A stretch of 64,000 nucleotides of DNA from Ursus arctos (GCF_023065955.2 NW_026623056.1:91697256-91761255); one strand, 5' to 3'; shown: positions 24,998 through 36,740, counted from the first letter of the stretch. Numbers and translations are program-made. The notes: generated from the letters alone by a model not told the origin.

Positions 24998-27439
24998 TAA
25001 TAGGTCTTAAAATCGGATAGACTGATTCAACCCACTTTATCTTCTTTTTAAAAATTTTTTTAGCTATTCTAGTTCCTTTGCATTTCTATATAAAAGTTAG
25101 AATAATTGCATCTATTTCTACAAAAGTCTTGCTGGAGTTTTGATAGGAATTACGTTAAACCCGTAGAGCACTTTGGGAAGAATTGACATCTTTACTATGT
25201 GAAGTCTTCCAAACCATGAACATGGTATGTCTCTTAGTTTATTTAGATCTTTTCTTATTTCTTTCATCAGTGTTTTGTAGTTTTCAGCATACAACTTATG
25301 TGTGTGTGCTGTTATATTTATACCTAAGTTTTTAGCGCTTTTTTTTAGTGTTTGTACGGTGGTATTGTGATTTTAACTTCAGTGTCTACATGGTCATTGC
25401 TAATATATGTAAATACAATCAATTTTGTATACTTATCTTGTATCCTGTGACCCTGCTGAACCCATTTATTAGTTCTAGGAGAGTTTTTTGTAAATGCCTT
25501 GGAATTTTTGTGTAGACAATCATATCATCAGCAAACAAAGACAGTTTTATTTCTTCCTTTCTGATCTGCTTTCCTTTTCTTGCCTTGTTGCGCCGGCTAG
25601 AACTTCGAGCACGATGCTTAATGAGAATAGTGAGAGCAGACATCCTGCCTTGTCACAGTTTAAGCAAGAAGCATTCAGTCTTTCACCACGAAGTGTGACG
25701 TGAGCTCTAGGTTTTTGGTAGATGTTCTTTGTCCACTTGAAGTAGTTCTCCTCTCCTCCTGCTTTTCTGAGAGTTTCCAAAATGAACAGATGTTAAATTT
25801 TTTCAAATGTTTTTATGAATTGATATGATCATGTGTTTTTTTCTTTAGCTGTTAATATAGTAGATTACATTCATTGATTTTCAAATATCAAACCAGCCTT
25901 GCATCCCTGGAATTAATCCCACTTGATGTTTAATCATTTTTATATTTTGCTGAATTCGAATCACTAATATTGTGTTAAGGATTTTTGCATCTGTATTCAT
26001 GAGGAATAATGGTCTGTCCTTTTCTTTTTTTTTTTGGTTGTCTTTGTCTGGATTTGGTATCAAGTTAATACTGGCTTCATAAAATGAATTGGAAAGTGTT
26101 CCCTCCTCTTCTGTTTTCTGGAGGAAATTGATTAGAAATGTGTTCACTCTTCTTTAAATGTTTAGTCGAATTTTCCAGTGAAACCATCTGCATGTGGCAA
26201 TTTCTTTTGGGGGAGCTTCAAAATGAGGAATTCAATTTCCCTAATAGTCATTCAAATGACCTGTTTCATATTGGGTCAGTGTGGTAGTTCGTGCTTTTCT
26301 AGGAATTGCTCCATTTTCCTCTAACATTTCAAATTTCTGTGTGTAGAGTTGTATGTAGTGTTCCCTTATTATCCTTCAGGGTTTGGAGTCATATCCCCCC
26401 TTCATTCCTAATACTGTGAATCTGTGTCTTCTCTGTGTGGTATTTTTGCCAATCTTGCTAGAGATCTGTCAATTTATGAATATTTTTAAATAACCAGCTC
26501 TTGGCTTCATTGGTTTTCTGCATTGTTTTACTATTTTCTTTTTCATTATTTCTGTTATTACTTCCTTCCTTTCTTCTGCTCTTGTTGTGGCTTTATTTTG
26601 CTCTTCATTTTCTAGGCTCTTGAATAATTGAGCTGAGTTTCTCCTGTCTTCCAATGTAAGCATTTAGTGCTATAAATGCTTCTCTCAGCACTGCATTAGT
26701 CATGTCTACAGCTAAGTTTGGGTGTATTCTATTTTCATTTTCATTCAGTTCAGGGTCCATTTTATTGCTTTTGAGACTTCCTCTTTGACCCATGAATTAC
26801 TTAAGGGTGTATTGTTCAATTTCCAAGGTTCTCCTATGATTTTTTTGTTACTGATTTCCAGTTGGATTCTCTTATGGTCAGAGACCATACTCTACATGGT
26901 TTCAATTCTTTAAAATTTGTTGAGGTTTTCTTTGTGGTCCAGGATATGGTCTGTCTTGGTCTATGCTTCCTAGGCATCTGAGAAGAATATGTGTTCTTCT
27001 ATTGTTAGGTGGAGTGGTCTATTGCTTGTTTGATGGGCTTCTTATGTCAAGCCTTCAAGATCATTAACTCTCAAAGGTTATGTAATACATTATTTCTCCC
27101 AAGGATTTCAGAAGAAGTGATCTAAAATACTGCAGAGTTCACCAAGGAAGCCTGTGAAACTTTCTCCCTGGTGGCTCTTGTCCGTGGAGTCACTGTTTCT
27201 CTTCCCTGGTATAGGTGTAGGCCTCTTTGAAGGATAGGGCCTTGGATCAGCCAGCAGCTCCACACAGGGCTCTATGAAAATTTTACTCTTACTGTTTCGA
27301 GAGATACAACAAGACCTCGTTTTTCTTCTTCTCATCCAGTCTTAGAATGCTAAAGCTATAGAGAACCTTGGGTCATCACCCATTCATTTGGCAAGTGAAG
27401 GGATGAAAGGTTTCAAGAGGCTAATTTAGACTGATTGCT

Positions 27440-27800
27440 TTTTAAATACTTTCATGAAATTAATATATGTTTGTTATAGAAATGTGTTAGATATAGAGAA
27501 ACAAAAATAAGAACAAAGTTTATATATAATCTTACAACCAAAAAATAACTACTATCATTATTTTGGAGTGTATCTTCCCAACGTCTTCAAAAAATGAGAT
27601 CACACTGTATTACTGTTTTACAATCTTTTTTTTTACTTTAACAACAGACGTGAACATTTTCCAAAATATTATTTCTGATAGCAGAATATATTTCCACAGG
27701 CCAAATATACCGTCATTTTTTTAATGTCTTATTTGATTGATACTTCGGCTGTTACAGTTTTCACTAGGTTAAATAACACCGTGATGAACATCTTCTATGT
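27440..27800 (-). mobile_element. Old L1-like segment
   Basis: AT-rich stretch ending 'aataacaccgtgatgaacatc' resembles the reversed 3' UTR of an old L1 subfamily. The family assignment is tentative. Confidence 0.4.
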
Positions 27801-28426
27801 GCATACATGTGTTCCTTCCTAGGAATGGAGGCATTAGATCAGAATATGGGAACATTTTTTTGTTCTTGAGCCCCATCACCAAACTGGATAATTGAGATTT
27901 TTTTGTTTGTTTGGGCAGGTTTGGTTTGGTTTTCATTTGTTTTGGTTTTAGCAGAGGGCTAGGCATACAGCCAACAGAGATTACATGACTTAGGAGCAAG
28001 TCTTGTGTAGGTTCTCAGTGCTTTAGGGCGTGAACGAATGCCACCTGGAGCCAGGACGAGCTCTCTCCCTTCCCAGGAGCAGGGAGTGCTGGAAAAAACA
28101 GTGCTGTGAGCATCTGTGCCTTCCTATGAGGCCTCTGGCATGGGGCCCAGTCAGGAAACAGGAAAACTGGCAGGTTATATTCAGCCTGGGACCTGAACCT
28201 TGTAAAGCCACCACCCAGCCCAGGGTTACGTGCCAGGCAACAAAGGGACAAACTTGCTCACCCAGCCTGCTTCCTCTCTCTAGGACCTGCCATGAGAACA
28301 CTGTGTTTTACATTTGAAATATGCCTTGAACTCACCTTGTCCTAGTAATTACCCCCATAAACTGGAGCAGGGCACTAAGTGAAAACTTCCCGTATTTAGA
28401 GACCCAGTCCTGCCTGCTTTTTATGG

Positions 28427-28595
28427 CCGGTGCAGACTACGGGAGGACCAGAGTCCAGTCACTCTGCTGAGAGACCACTGAGAGACGGGTTGGTGGGAGT
28501 AGGCCAGGAGGGAAAGAGCCTCTGAAGGTGGATGGGAAAACTCCAGGCCCTGCAGAGGCCTTGGCATGCTGACGGCGGCCCGAGCGTCCCTCCAG
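28427..28595 (+). pseudogene. PDE9A: Degenerate counterpart of the human PDE9A1-specific 60-codon exon
   Basis: Human PDE9A1 (593 residues) has a 60-residue insert relative to PDE9A2 (533), coded between the partners of 3065-3108 and 28716-28770. Here, 120 bases before the latter, one frame reads SAERPLRD (28463-28486), identical to the insert. A second frame from 28506 reads RRERASEGG, close to human RREGAFESG. The two frames are 43 bases apart where the human insert needs 51, an 8-base deficit. The region is 169 bp instead of 180, so it is not a multiple of three. The donor side survives (CCTCCAG then GTAAC at 28596), but the acceptor position reads GG at 28425-28426 instead of AG. It may be a decayed exon, or ancestral intron sequence that became an exon only in the primate lineage. 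Either way it cannot code the insert here. Confidence 0.75.
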
Positions 28596-28715
28596 GTAAC
28601 CCAGGCAGCTCCCTGCCGCTGCGCTGGCACCACCTGCCCACAACATTCCAATTAAGGTCGTGATGATCGGCAGACTTTTCCCCTTCTCCATCTGTCTTTC
28701 TTTTTTGGTCCATAG

Positions 28716-28770
28716 AGAAAGAAGAATTAATCCAGAGCGTGCTGACCCAGGTGGCAGAGCAGTTCTCAAG
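28716..28770 (+). CDS. PDE9A: PDE9A coding exon (window exon 2)
   Basis: The exon is 55 bp, between a T-rich tract ending in CATAG and the donor GTACAG. The opening AG completes a Glu codon with the last G of 3065-3108. It then reads KEELIQSVLTQVAEQFS and ends with AG of a split Arg codon. Human PDE9A2 residues 88-106 differ at Arg to Lys and Ala to Thr. The segment is helical and lies N-terminal to the catalytic domain. A relic of the human PDE9A1-specific exon sits just upstream. Confidence 0.95.
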
Positions 28771-29647
28771 GTACAGAATCTTCTAGACACATAGTCCCTG
28801 GAGAGGTGTGCTTCTCCGTGCACGGCAGTGGTGGGCCTTGCCCGGAGGCGGTTGGGCCGGCAGGCTTGGGCACATCACTCACCTGGAGGAGTGGCCTTCC
28901 AGATGGAGCCCTTTCACGACTTCTGTACCTAGGCCAGGGCGGGTGGGGTCCAGGAAGCACTCCCCTTATACCAAAGACGGTTTTAGAGTGGGAGCTCGTG
29001 TTACTGAGAGTTTTCTCCCCTGGCTCTTATGCGACTCGGAGTTCAACCTATGACAACTGACACCATTTTTTAAGTGGGCTTTAAAATAAGCATTGCCATG
29101 GAGATCCTGTGTAGACGTGGGGCTTCTTTCCATGACGAGTTATCCTGCGAGTTCCAAAGTAATGCTTTCCATTCCTTCGTAATTGCACTGTGGCATGTCA
29201 CCGCCCCGGGGCCTGTGGGTGACACATTCTTAAAGCCCGAGCGGCTGCAGTGTACGGGCTGGAGCCTGGAGAGGGCACACGGGGTTCCCTGAGCCCAGCA
29301 GGGTAGGGGTGCAGGCCGGGCCGTCCCTGCTGTGAGCAGAGGCCCCGGGGGCCTCCCCGGAGAGCAGGTGCTCGCCGCCCAGGTGTGGGGAAGTAAACAC
29401 ACCCGCCAGCCTCCCGTCTTGGAGAAGAGGCCCTGGAGATGGTCTGAGGGTGTGTCTCTTTCCTCCCCGCCCCTTGGAGGCCTCAGGCACCTTAAAAGCA
29501 ACCTCTCTCATCCTGTGCCCCCTATAAGGGTGAGCCCTCAGAGAGGGGGGTGGAGCCCACCGGGAGGCCTCACACAGGGCAGGGGTGCAACAGAGGTTTG
29601 CCACGCCCATTTCAACTTTAACAGTGATGACTTTTTTTCATTCCTAG
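28771..29647 (+). other. PDE9A: PDE9A intron, 877 bp
   Basis: Short intron with good splice sites at both ends. I see no repeat or further exon in it. Confidence 0.8.
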
Positions 29648-29718
29648 AGCATTTAAAATCAACGAACTGAAAGCTGAAGTCACGAATCACTTGGCTGTGC
29701 TAGAGAAGCGAGTCGAAT
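29648..29718 (+). CDS. PDE9A: PDE9A coding exon (window exon 3)
   Basis: The exon is 71 bp, with acceptor TTCCTAG and donor GTGAGT. Its first A completes Arg, and it then reads [20 protein letters not shown] and RVE, ending on the first T of a Leu codon. It corresponds to human residues 107-129 with a single Ala to Thr change. The spacing of hydrophobic residues suggests a helix that could form a coiled coil with the next exon. That last point is inference from pattern. Confidence 0.96.
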
Positions 29719-30234
29719 GTGAGTGAGGTTTCTGTTTCCTTTTTGCTTGTCTTTTAACCTCAGTTTAAATTAACCGTGTCCCCGGAGGCTGAGTGGTGAG
29801 TGGAGGGAGGGAAGGCTGGAGGTAAGCGGGAATGTCTTTTCTTGTGAAATGCTTAAAAACTAGCTTTGATGCTGACAGAGGCGAGAGCCACGAGCATCTG
29901 TTTATACCGTGAAAGTCACTTGGAGACCCGTGACACATCACCAGTGCACGGCGACTCGGACCACCGCACCTGCTCGGCAGCAGCACAAGGAGACGCTCCT
30001 TCGGTGCAGAAGAGGACAGAATGAAAACGCAAAGCCCCCCAGACCAGCCCCCTTGGGAGAGGACCTTCTGCTGAACATCTTCATGTCTCTTTTTACATGA
30101 ACGAGGCAAGCCGATACGCTCCGTGCCTTCACAACTGTTTTTGGAATATGCCTGCCAAATCGTTAGCTCTTGGTTCCCCGTCACCACCGTGGCAAGCAGA
30201 AAAACTCCAGCAAGGACAGGAGAATTGGTTCAGG

Positions 30235-30330
30235 TCTTGACTCAGGGACCAAACAGCTGAAACTGGGAGGGGGACAGCTTCCGTCTCTCACCCTCGGCGT
30301 CCTCGTCCATAAAATAAGGAGCGAGCAATG
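30235..30330 (+). repeat. MIR-like, forward
   Basis: 'cgtcctcgtccataaaataa' resembles the MIR core 'ttcctcatctgtaaaatggg'. Confidence 0.45.
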
Positions 30331-30664
30331 CTTGAATTCTCACGCCTCGCGATTCCCCATCCAACTCACATCTTTGTCAATGTCAAGGCAAAGGGCAGCC
30401 TATTTATTAAACGCAGGGATGAGGGGACGAAATCTGAACCTGAGGCCAGCAGGGCCATGGCTTCCTCTGACGGTGTCTGGCTGATTCATATTCGCAGGAC
30501 GCACTGAATGTCACTTAACGTATCTTGTACGAATTGCTTGGATTTTTTTCAAAAAGAATGTTCAGGATCACGCAAAAACCTATTCACCTTAATAACTTGA
30601 AGCATGACTTACGTAGTCCTACTTCTCAGAGTATGCTGACATTTAGAAAATCCATTTGGTATTC

Positions 30665-30790
30665 TGTCTTCAAAACCGATTTATTTTCCCCATTGATGAC
30701 AAGGAAGCCACAAAGAGATTAAGTGACCCGCTGAGGCTCATCCAGCAAATTGGAAAAGTAAATAAGACTGGGACCAGCACTCGCGGTCCA
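30665..30790 (-). repeat. MIR, reverse
   Basis: 'tttattttccccattgatga' and 'agagattaagtgacccgctg' match the reversed MIR core. Confidence 0.65.
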
Positions 30791-31204
30791 GGCGGGGCCA
30801 CTCGCGCTGCGCAGGACCCCCGGGCGCCTGGAGGGCAGATCGGGAAGCAGCCACACATGCTGGTCGCGGCTGCATTCAGCAGAAAAGGGGCTTCTTCCTA
30901 AAGGATTCTGGGGAGCTCCAGGTGGCTGGGAGGCCTCAATAGCAGGGCTTGCTTGGTGGCTCTGCGGCAGGAGCAAGATCCCAAATCCCACGCAGGGCTG
31001 ACGCCACGACGATACCGTATCTGAGCCCCAGATGCACGCTGTCTCCCCAGCACCCAGAGCTCTGTGCTCGGGCCCCACGGTCCCCGTGGCCACTGCTACA
31101 GACATTAGGCTGCCTCCTCATATACTGGCCACAGATCCGAAGTCTGGACAGAGCTGGACCGTGTGCCCACGTCCCGGCTGCCAGGGAATGCGCTCGCTTC
31201 CCGT

Positions 31205-31625
31205 GGCTATCCTGATGGCGTACGATTAACGCAGGAGCTTAGAGCAACGGAAATGGACTGTCTCATAGCTGTGGAGGCCAGAAGTCCCAGACTAGGAGGT
31301 TGGGGGGCCAGGTCCTTCTGGTGGCTCTGAGACAGAATGTGCCCCGGCCTCTTCCAGCTGCTAGTGGCTCTGGGAGTCCTTGGCTTGTGGCCACATCACC
31401 CCAGACCACCTTGTCTTCACATGGCCCCTCCCAGAGATTCTGTGTCTCGGGCCCTGGAAGGACACCTGTCTTTGGATTTAGGGCCCACCCTCACCCAGGA
31501 TGATCCCGTCGGGAGAGCCTTGATCGATTATATCTGCAAGAACCTTTCTCTCAGGTGAACTCATGAGTTCTGGGGGGTCAGGATGTGAGCGTATCTTTTT
31601 GGGGACACAGTGCAACCCACTATAG
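31205..31625 (-). mobile_element. MaLR/MLT1-type LTR, reverse
   Basis: Contains 'gctgtggaggccagaagtcc', 'cttggcttgtggccacatca', 'ggatttagggcccaccctca' and 'gacacagtgcaacccactat', in the order of a reversed MLT1-like LTR. Confidence 0.7.
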
Positions 31626-32844
31626 TGAGTGTTTGCAGTGGGAGGCAAGCTCAGCTTCCCACCCAGCCCCGTAAAGTAGGGCATTCTCCAGATGCTGTGG
31701 GAAGGGGTTCAGCCAAAGAACACAAAAAGCATTTGCTGCTGATTCACCATCTATGTTTACAGAAGTCGCCCAGATGCGCCCGGGGGCGGCAGGTGCCTCC
31801 TGCTTGGCCTCCCCTGGGGCCGGGCCACGCCGGCTTCTCCCCACCCCCCTTCTCTCCCAGAAGCCAGCTCCGGCTCCTGCTGGTACTTGCAAACAGGAAA
31901 GTTGAGGAGGCCATTAATGAATTTTCAAAACTCCTACAGAACATCGTGCCGGCCTCAGCTGGTGAGGCTTCCGGTATCTGGCCGTGGAGACAGTGATCGG
32001 GCCGAGAAGTGTTTTGATTTTGCCCCCAAGCAGTGTGTGAACTGAGAACTACAGGACGGGGCACCTACGCCCTTCTTCCCTGCCTGGCCAAGCCCTGAAT
32101 CCTCCAGAACTCGCTCTCCCTGTAGGCCCTCACATAAATCACATACATCATGCGAATGCACACAGATTACCTGGAGGGCGCGTCACCCCTCCACGCACGG
32201 GGCTCAGGCTGGCTGCATACACTGCGATTAGCCGTGTTGTCACTAACTGTGCTGACTTCCAGCACCAGAGGCCCAGGCACTGCAAGAACAGGATCAAGGG
32301 ACCAAGTACGGAGGAGAGAAAGGTCTAAGAGCCGTGGGCCGAGATAGCGACTTGGCAGTGGTCAGGTGAGAGCGTGGGCAGTAGTCCTCCCACAGTCCCA
32401 GCATCCCCACCACCCCCGGACTGCCCCCTTCTAGCGGGAACACACCCCGCCCAGGGCATGCCCACGATTCTGACAGCTCTCGTCCTCCTTGAACTCCACC
32501 AGGCTTCAGCCGTGTCCTCCCCTGGCACTTCTGGCTGGCCCCTTCCCAGTCTCCAAGCCCCCTGCCCCATAGCACAGAAGGGGCGGGGTGCCTCACCTGT
32601 GCTGAGCTCCAAAAAGCCACCCAAACACAGCAATTCCTTCCCCCAAAGATGTGAGTACCCAGGGTATGGCAGGGACCTCGGAAGGTCCTCTTGAGAAGGG
32701 CCCTGCAGCAGACCCCTCATGCGGGTCACGTGGGAACTGGCCATCTCAGCTACGCAGATGGCAGTCCTGACCCTGCCTGTGCGCTGGGAAGGCTGCCAGG
32801 CTCGACTGCCAGGCTGTGGCACTGGGCCTGGGCCAGACGCAGAC

Positions 32845-33005
32845 TGTCACGCACATGCTCACATGCACGCACACACGTGCTCACACATGTAAACACGTGC
32901 GTGAACATCCAGAGACACAGGCACACATACTCTCACATATATGCACCCCCCCACGTACACACCTCACATGCATGCGTGTGTAAACACAGAGACACGTACA
33001 CATAA
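32845..33005. repeat. Degenerate CA-rich repeat
   Basis: Repeated ACACA, CACGTG and ACATGC words over about 160 bases. Many interruptions suggest an old microsatellite. Confidence 0.85.
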
Positions 33006-33359
33006 GGACGCGCACATGCTTTATCCGGTATATATGAGCTGTTACTAGCTACTTTCCGTGCTTGAGTTCAAGGAGGCCTGCGGCTAGGACTGGCGTGTAT
33101 AAGCCACATTACGCTGGTTTGACTTGTTTTAAGTGGAATTTCCTTTTTTTTTTTTCACTTTCTCAAAATTCCTCTGAATTAAATATAAATATCTGAATTT
33201 CTCTTAATTCACTTTAGAAGCTTTTCTTCCTTTTTATGTAAGTCGTTTTTCTTCTTCAAGGGAGTCTGAGGTCTTACTTAGGTTAGAAATCATTATAATA
33301 AAAAAATATTATTATAAAAAATAAATAAATAAATTTTTAAAGCAGTTTTTCTCAAAATA

Positions 33360-33560
33360 TAGTGCCAGAACCCATGGAGTTCACCTTTCAGAGAATCCAT
33401 AAGGTCCATACTTTCCCAATTACCCATCTGTTTGAAGCTGGGTTTTCTTTAATCATTTCAACCAAAACAATGCATCACAGCAGATGGAATGCAGAAACAG
33501 ATAAGAGAATCTGGTTTTATATTAAGCCAGACATTAAAGAGATCTACAAAGTTATAAAAC
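33360..33560 (+). pseudogene. Relic of a hAT-family transposase C-terminus (tentative)
   Basis: One open + frame reads FEAGFSLIISTKTMHHSRWN followed by AETDKRIWFYIKPDIKEI. The order of an E-x-GFS motif, T-K, R-x-N, E-x-D-x-R and IKPDI resembles the tail of hAT transposases and of domesticated relatives such as ZBED5/FAM200 proteins (dimerisation region). No start, catalytic core or terminal repeat is visible, so it is a short fragment. It could instead be part of an unclassified old repeat. Confidence 0.45.
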
Positions 33561-34499
33561 AACAACAACAAAAAAAAAACCAAAAAAAAAAAGAAATCAT
33601 TTCATGGATACGGGACCCCCAGGTCCTCACCTCGCTTTCTGGTTGGAGTGAAACCTCACAGGGGCTCCACTTCCTTCCTTGTTTGCGGGACGTGGCCGCG
33701 GCGCCAGGCGCCCTGCTCCGGGGCCCAGGCCTGGACCAGACCTGAAACACTGGGAGAGCTGGCCCATGGGACAGAGTTTAATGCCGGGTCACACAAACAA
33801 TCTGCAAGCCTCGAAGACGAAACCCAAGCTTTTCTCTGTGTCACTCGGGACGTGTGGCCTATGCACATTCTTTGCCGAAACCTCTGGAGGAAGTGTTGAA
33901 ATACAGCTGTAGCCATTCGCATCTTTAATGAACTTCGGTGAGCTCTGCAGCTGAAGATGGGTCTTGCCGGCCAAGGAGGCCTCTCGGGGAGCCCAGCAAG
34001 CCAGTGGAGGAGAGGAGGGGGCAGAGCCGCCTCCGTGGCCTCTGCCCACTGAACCCCTTCCCCAAAGCCAGCACCCCTCTTTCAGAATCCTTCAGGCTGA
34101 CCTGTGACTTACAGAGGCTCCCCACTCCGTGAGTCCTGAAGTCCTCAAGGGGACCCCCGGTTGCAGGGGGTGTTCCTCAATGGGGGGCTCCAGCAGCCCT
34201 CCAGGGCTCTAGTGTGGGGTTCCGCTCTGTGCTCACCCATTTAAAGTTTGCAGGTGGACAGGGGGGCCGCCGTGTAGGGACCTGACATCCAGCTTCACTG
34301 GACAGCTGTCGCCAGGGTCTGCGCGGGACTTCTCAGGGCCCCCACTCCTGGGCCAGGCCTCCTCCCTCCTGTGGGACAGGGGCAAAGTGGGGCTGGGACA
34401 GGCCAAAGGTGAACTGCAGAATCTTCCAGAGGCAGCCTTGGAAGGGACGGGAGCAGGGGCACCGGGTGTGGGGTGTGCCGGCTGCCCCCCGAGCTCCCT

Positions 34500-34690
34500 C
34501 CCCATGTTCCGCCTTTAATTCTGCGACATGTTTTTCTCTCCATTGATTAATGCCCAACTTTGCCATCTTGTTACTCACGATCAATCTCCTTGGCAACGAG
34601 GCTCTTCATAAGCGTAATTGCCATAAATTCTGAATCTCTGGGATTCAAATTAGTGATATTGTGCTGTGCTGCCCAAAAGCCTTAATTTGA
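34500..34690. promoter_or_regulatory. Possible conserved non-coding element (tentative)
   Basis: An AT-balanced island in GC-rich intron with no repeat signature. It contains CCATTGATTAATG (homeodomain-like), CCTTGGCAACGAG (an RFX X-box-like half site) and TAATTGCC. Function is inferred from composition and motifs only. Confidence 0.25.
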
Positions 34691-36740
34691 ACATCACCCC
34701 CGGCAAATGGCCCGGAAATCTGATCTACGTGAACGGACACCGAATATTCGGACATCACACACGCACAAGCCAGGAGCCAGGAGGCGGCTGCTAACATGGG
34801 GCGTGTCCTTAATTCCCTGAGGACAGTAAACAGCAAATGAGAAAACACAAGCAGCATGATTGCAATTTTGTCTTTCTTGAACTCCGGATGGACAGACAGC
34901 TATTTTGAATGCACGGGGGTGGGAGAGAAACGCCTGGGAAGACCCACACCAATATACGTGATAAATGGGTCGTTCTCTGGGCCAACAGGACTGTGGATAC
35001 ATTTTAAAACATTCTTCTTGGAGATTCTCTGTATCTCCTCCGTCTTCCACAACAATCAGATGTAATTTTGTAACAAGAAAAACTATGTTTAAAATGTAGT
35101 GAACGTAACCGGGACTTTGGCGGGCACCACCTCCCCGTCTGGACTCTACACTCCTTGATTCGCTTTTGGCTCTTCGCCAGATCTGCTTACTTTCTGGAAA
35201 TGTCTGCCCTTCACATGCCCACGAGACTGAGCTCCTTCCCACGGATGTCGAATCTGCCATCTGCTGAGGTCAGCGTCCCAGCGGCAGATGCAGCTGGAAC
35301 CGTGACTCCCTCGCGGGCGAGCCTCCTGCGGTGTGGCCCAGGGCCTGGACACCGCACTCTGGGAGGTCCAAACCAGCAGGGCTGTGAGCTGCTGCGGTTT
35401 TCTCCGAGGAGGACCTGTGGCTTCCAGTCACTTCCTAATGGGGTCTGTGATGCAAGGAAGCACGAAGAACACCCCACTCAGAAGGAGGGTGTGGGCTCTT
35501 GGTGAGGGAGTGAACCGTCCCCAAGGTCGAATTCTCTGCGTTTCCCCACTTGGCTGGTCCCAACCTCTTGCACTGAGGGCCCCGGGCTTTGGTGCTGTGT
35601 CCTGGTGGGGGACCTTCGGCACAACACCCCCCGTGTGGCACAGAAGCAAGTCACCAGGCCCACAGCCGAATATCAGATCCTCCAGATTCCCACCACTTTG
35701 GACAGAAAGAAGCAGTATTTTCAGCAGCCCTGCCCCCATCTGGGCCCTGACCCTGGAAACGCCTGGAAGACTGCCCAGGGAGCGTGGGGTTCAGGCAGGC
35801 TGCCGGGAGCTTCTCCTCTGTCAACACTTGCCGTGGGAGGGGATTGTTTTTCCTGGAGAAATCATTCGCATCATATTTTTAGGTATTCAGACCACGCTTG
35901 AGGGAAAGGGGACGAGAGTAGCATCGTGGGTAGTGTCTTTTTGCATAAAAGTTGAGGTAAGATTGCAGAGTAGCGAAGCGAATCTCTTCTGTTTCTTAAA
36001 AGCAGACGCGAACCTGAAAGCCTCTCCGAGGCCGCTTGCTGTGTGTGTTTCTGGGCTACGTGCACACACGCCAGAGTGAAGGCCTCAATGCTGGGTGCTC
36101 GCTGGGAGGCATGAGCTCCAGTACGTTCTTGGGGGAACGGTGGTGTCCGGACTTTGCAGGCTCTCCTCTGCAGCGGGGCGGCAAGAATGTGAGTGAGCCC
36201 AGGCTCTGCTCACCCTTGACCAGGCCTGTTCGCGTCTCCCCCACACAGAGTCCACACCTTCTCCTGGTTACCTGCTCTGGCGGGGACTGAGCATGGGAAG
36301 GTTTTCTAGCAATACGAGCTCATCCTTGCTGGGAAGGCTGGGGGTTTGCCCCCTGAGCCTCTCTTGTGTTTTCATGCAATGCGGCCTTATTTCCTCCTCT
36401 TCTTTCTGGGATAAGATTTCTTTGTCCCCTGTCTTCAGCTGGTTCTTAGAGGCCTGGAGAGAAAGTGGGGAGTGCGTGCAGGAAGACTCGGGATTGTGGG
36501 GAGGGCAGCAGGGGCTCTGCCCTGCAGAAACGGCAGGGAGGGGTGCGGTGGATCATCCTGGCCCCGGACGGGACAGGCCCACCAGGCCAGAGTCCTTGTC
36601 CCTGAGCTGTTAGCATCCTCCGCAGCAGAGACCACGGCAGGAGCCAGAGCCGCTTTTCTCGTGGGGCCAGACCCAGTTTCCAGCCTCTCCAGGTCCTCCG
36701 CGTGTCTCCATGGTAACCCCCTTGTTTCTCTTCGTCCCAG

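Larger units (their letters stand above)
22580..27080 (-). mobile_element. L1 with 3' UTR and much of ORF2, antisense, dead
   Basis: Reads in reverse from 3' UTR (22.6-23.9 kb) into ORF2 (25.0-27.0 kb). The minus frame 25419-25643 contains LSLFADDMIVY, the FADD core of the L1 reverse-transcriptase active site. The minus frame 25881-26147 contains [17 protein letters not shown] and [17 protein letters not shown], also reverse transcriptase. Minus frames at 26469-26793 resemble the region between endonuclease and reverse transcriptase. Many stops and frame changes separate these pieces. A Tigger element splits it at 23939-24997. Confidence 0.85.
3109..28715 (+). other. PDE9A: 25.6-kb PDE9A intron, L1-rich
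   Basis: The intron is dominated by antisense L1 fragments (3.4-6.8, 10.0-10.5, 12.0-18.3, 22.6-27.1 kb) carrying SINE, Tigger, MaLR and younger L1 insertions listed separately. The intervening stretches (7.0-10.0, 10.5-12.0, 18.3-22.6, 27.9-28.4 kb) are GC-richer, with MIR relics but no exon I recognise. A region at about 7190-7450 has the feel of an old dispersed repeat I cannot classify. The degenerate PDE9A1-type exon lies at its 3' end. Confidence 0.8.
29719..36740 (+). other. PDE9A: PDE9A intron, 7.0 kb
   Basis: Contains MIR relics (about 30235-30330 and 30665-30790), a MaLR LTR (31205-31625), a degenerate CA-rich tract (32845-33005), a hAT-like relic (33360-33560), and AT-balanced segments at 34500-34690 and 34970-35110 that may be conserved non-coding DNA. 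The 248-codon open frame at 35333-36079 has no recognisable protein. Confidence 0.75.

Noticed and set aside
25419..26147. Reverse-transcriptase motifs on the - strand as a possible active retroelement or retron
   Set aside because: The FADD motif and flanking residues are those of L1 ORF2. The frames are short, separated by stops and split by other insertions.
35333..36079. 248-codon open frame on the + strand
   Set aside because: Intronic, no recognised domain, no splice or promoter support, and overlapping frames are also open.
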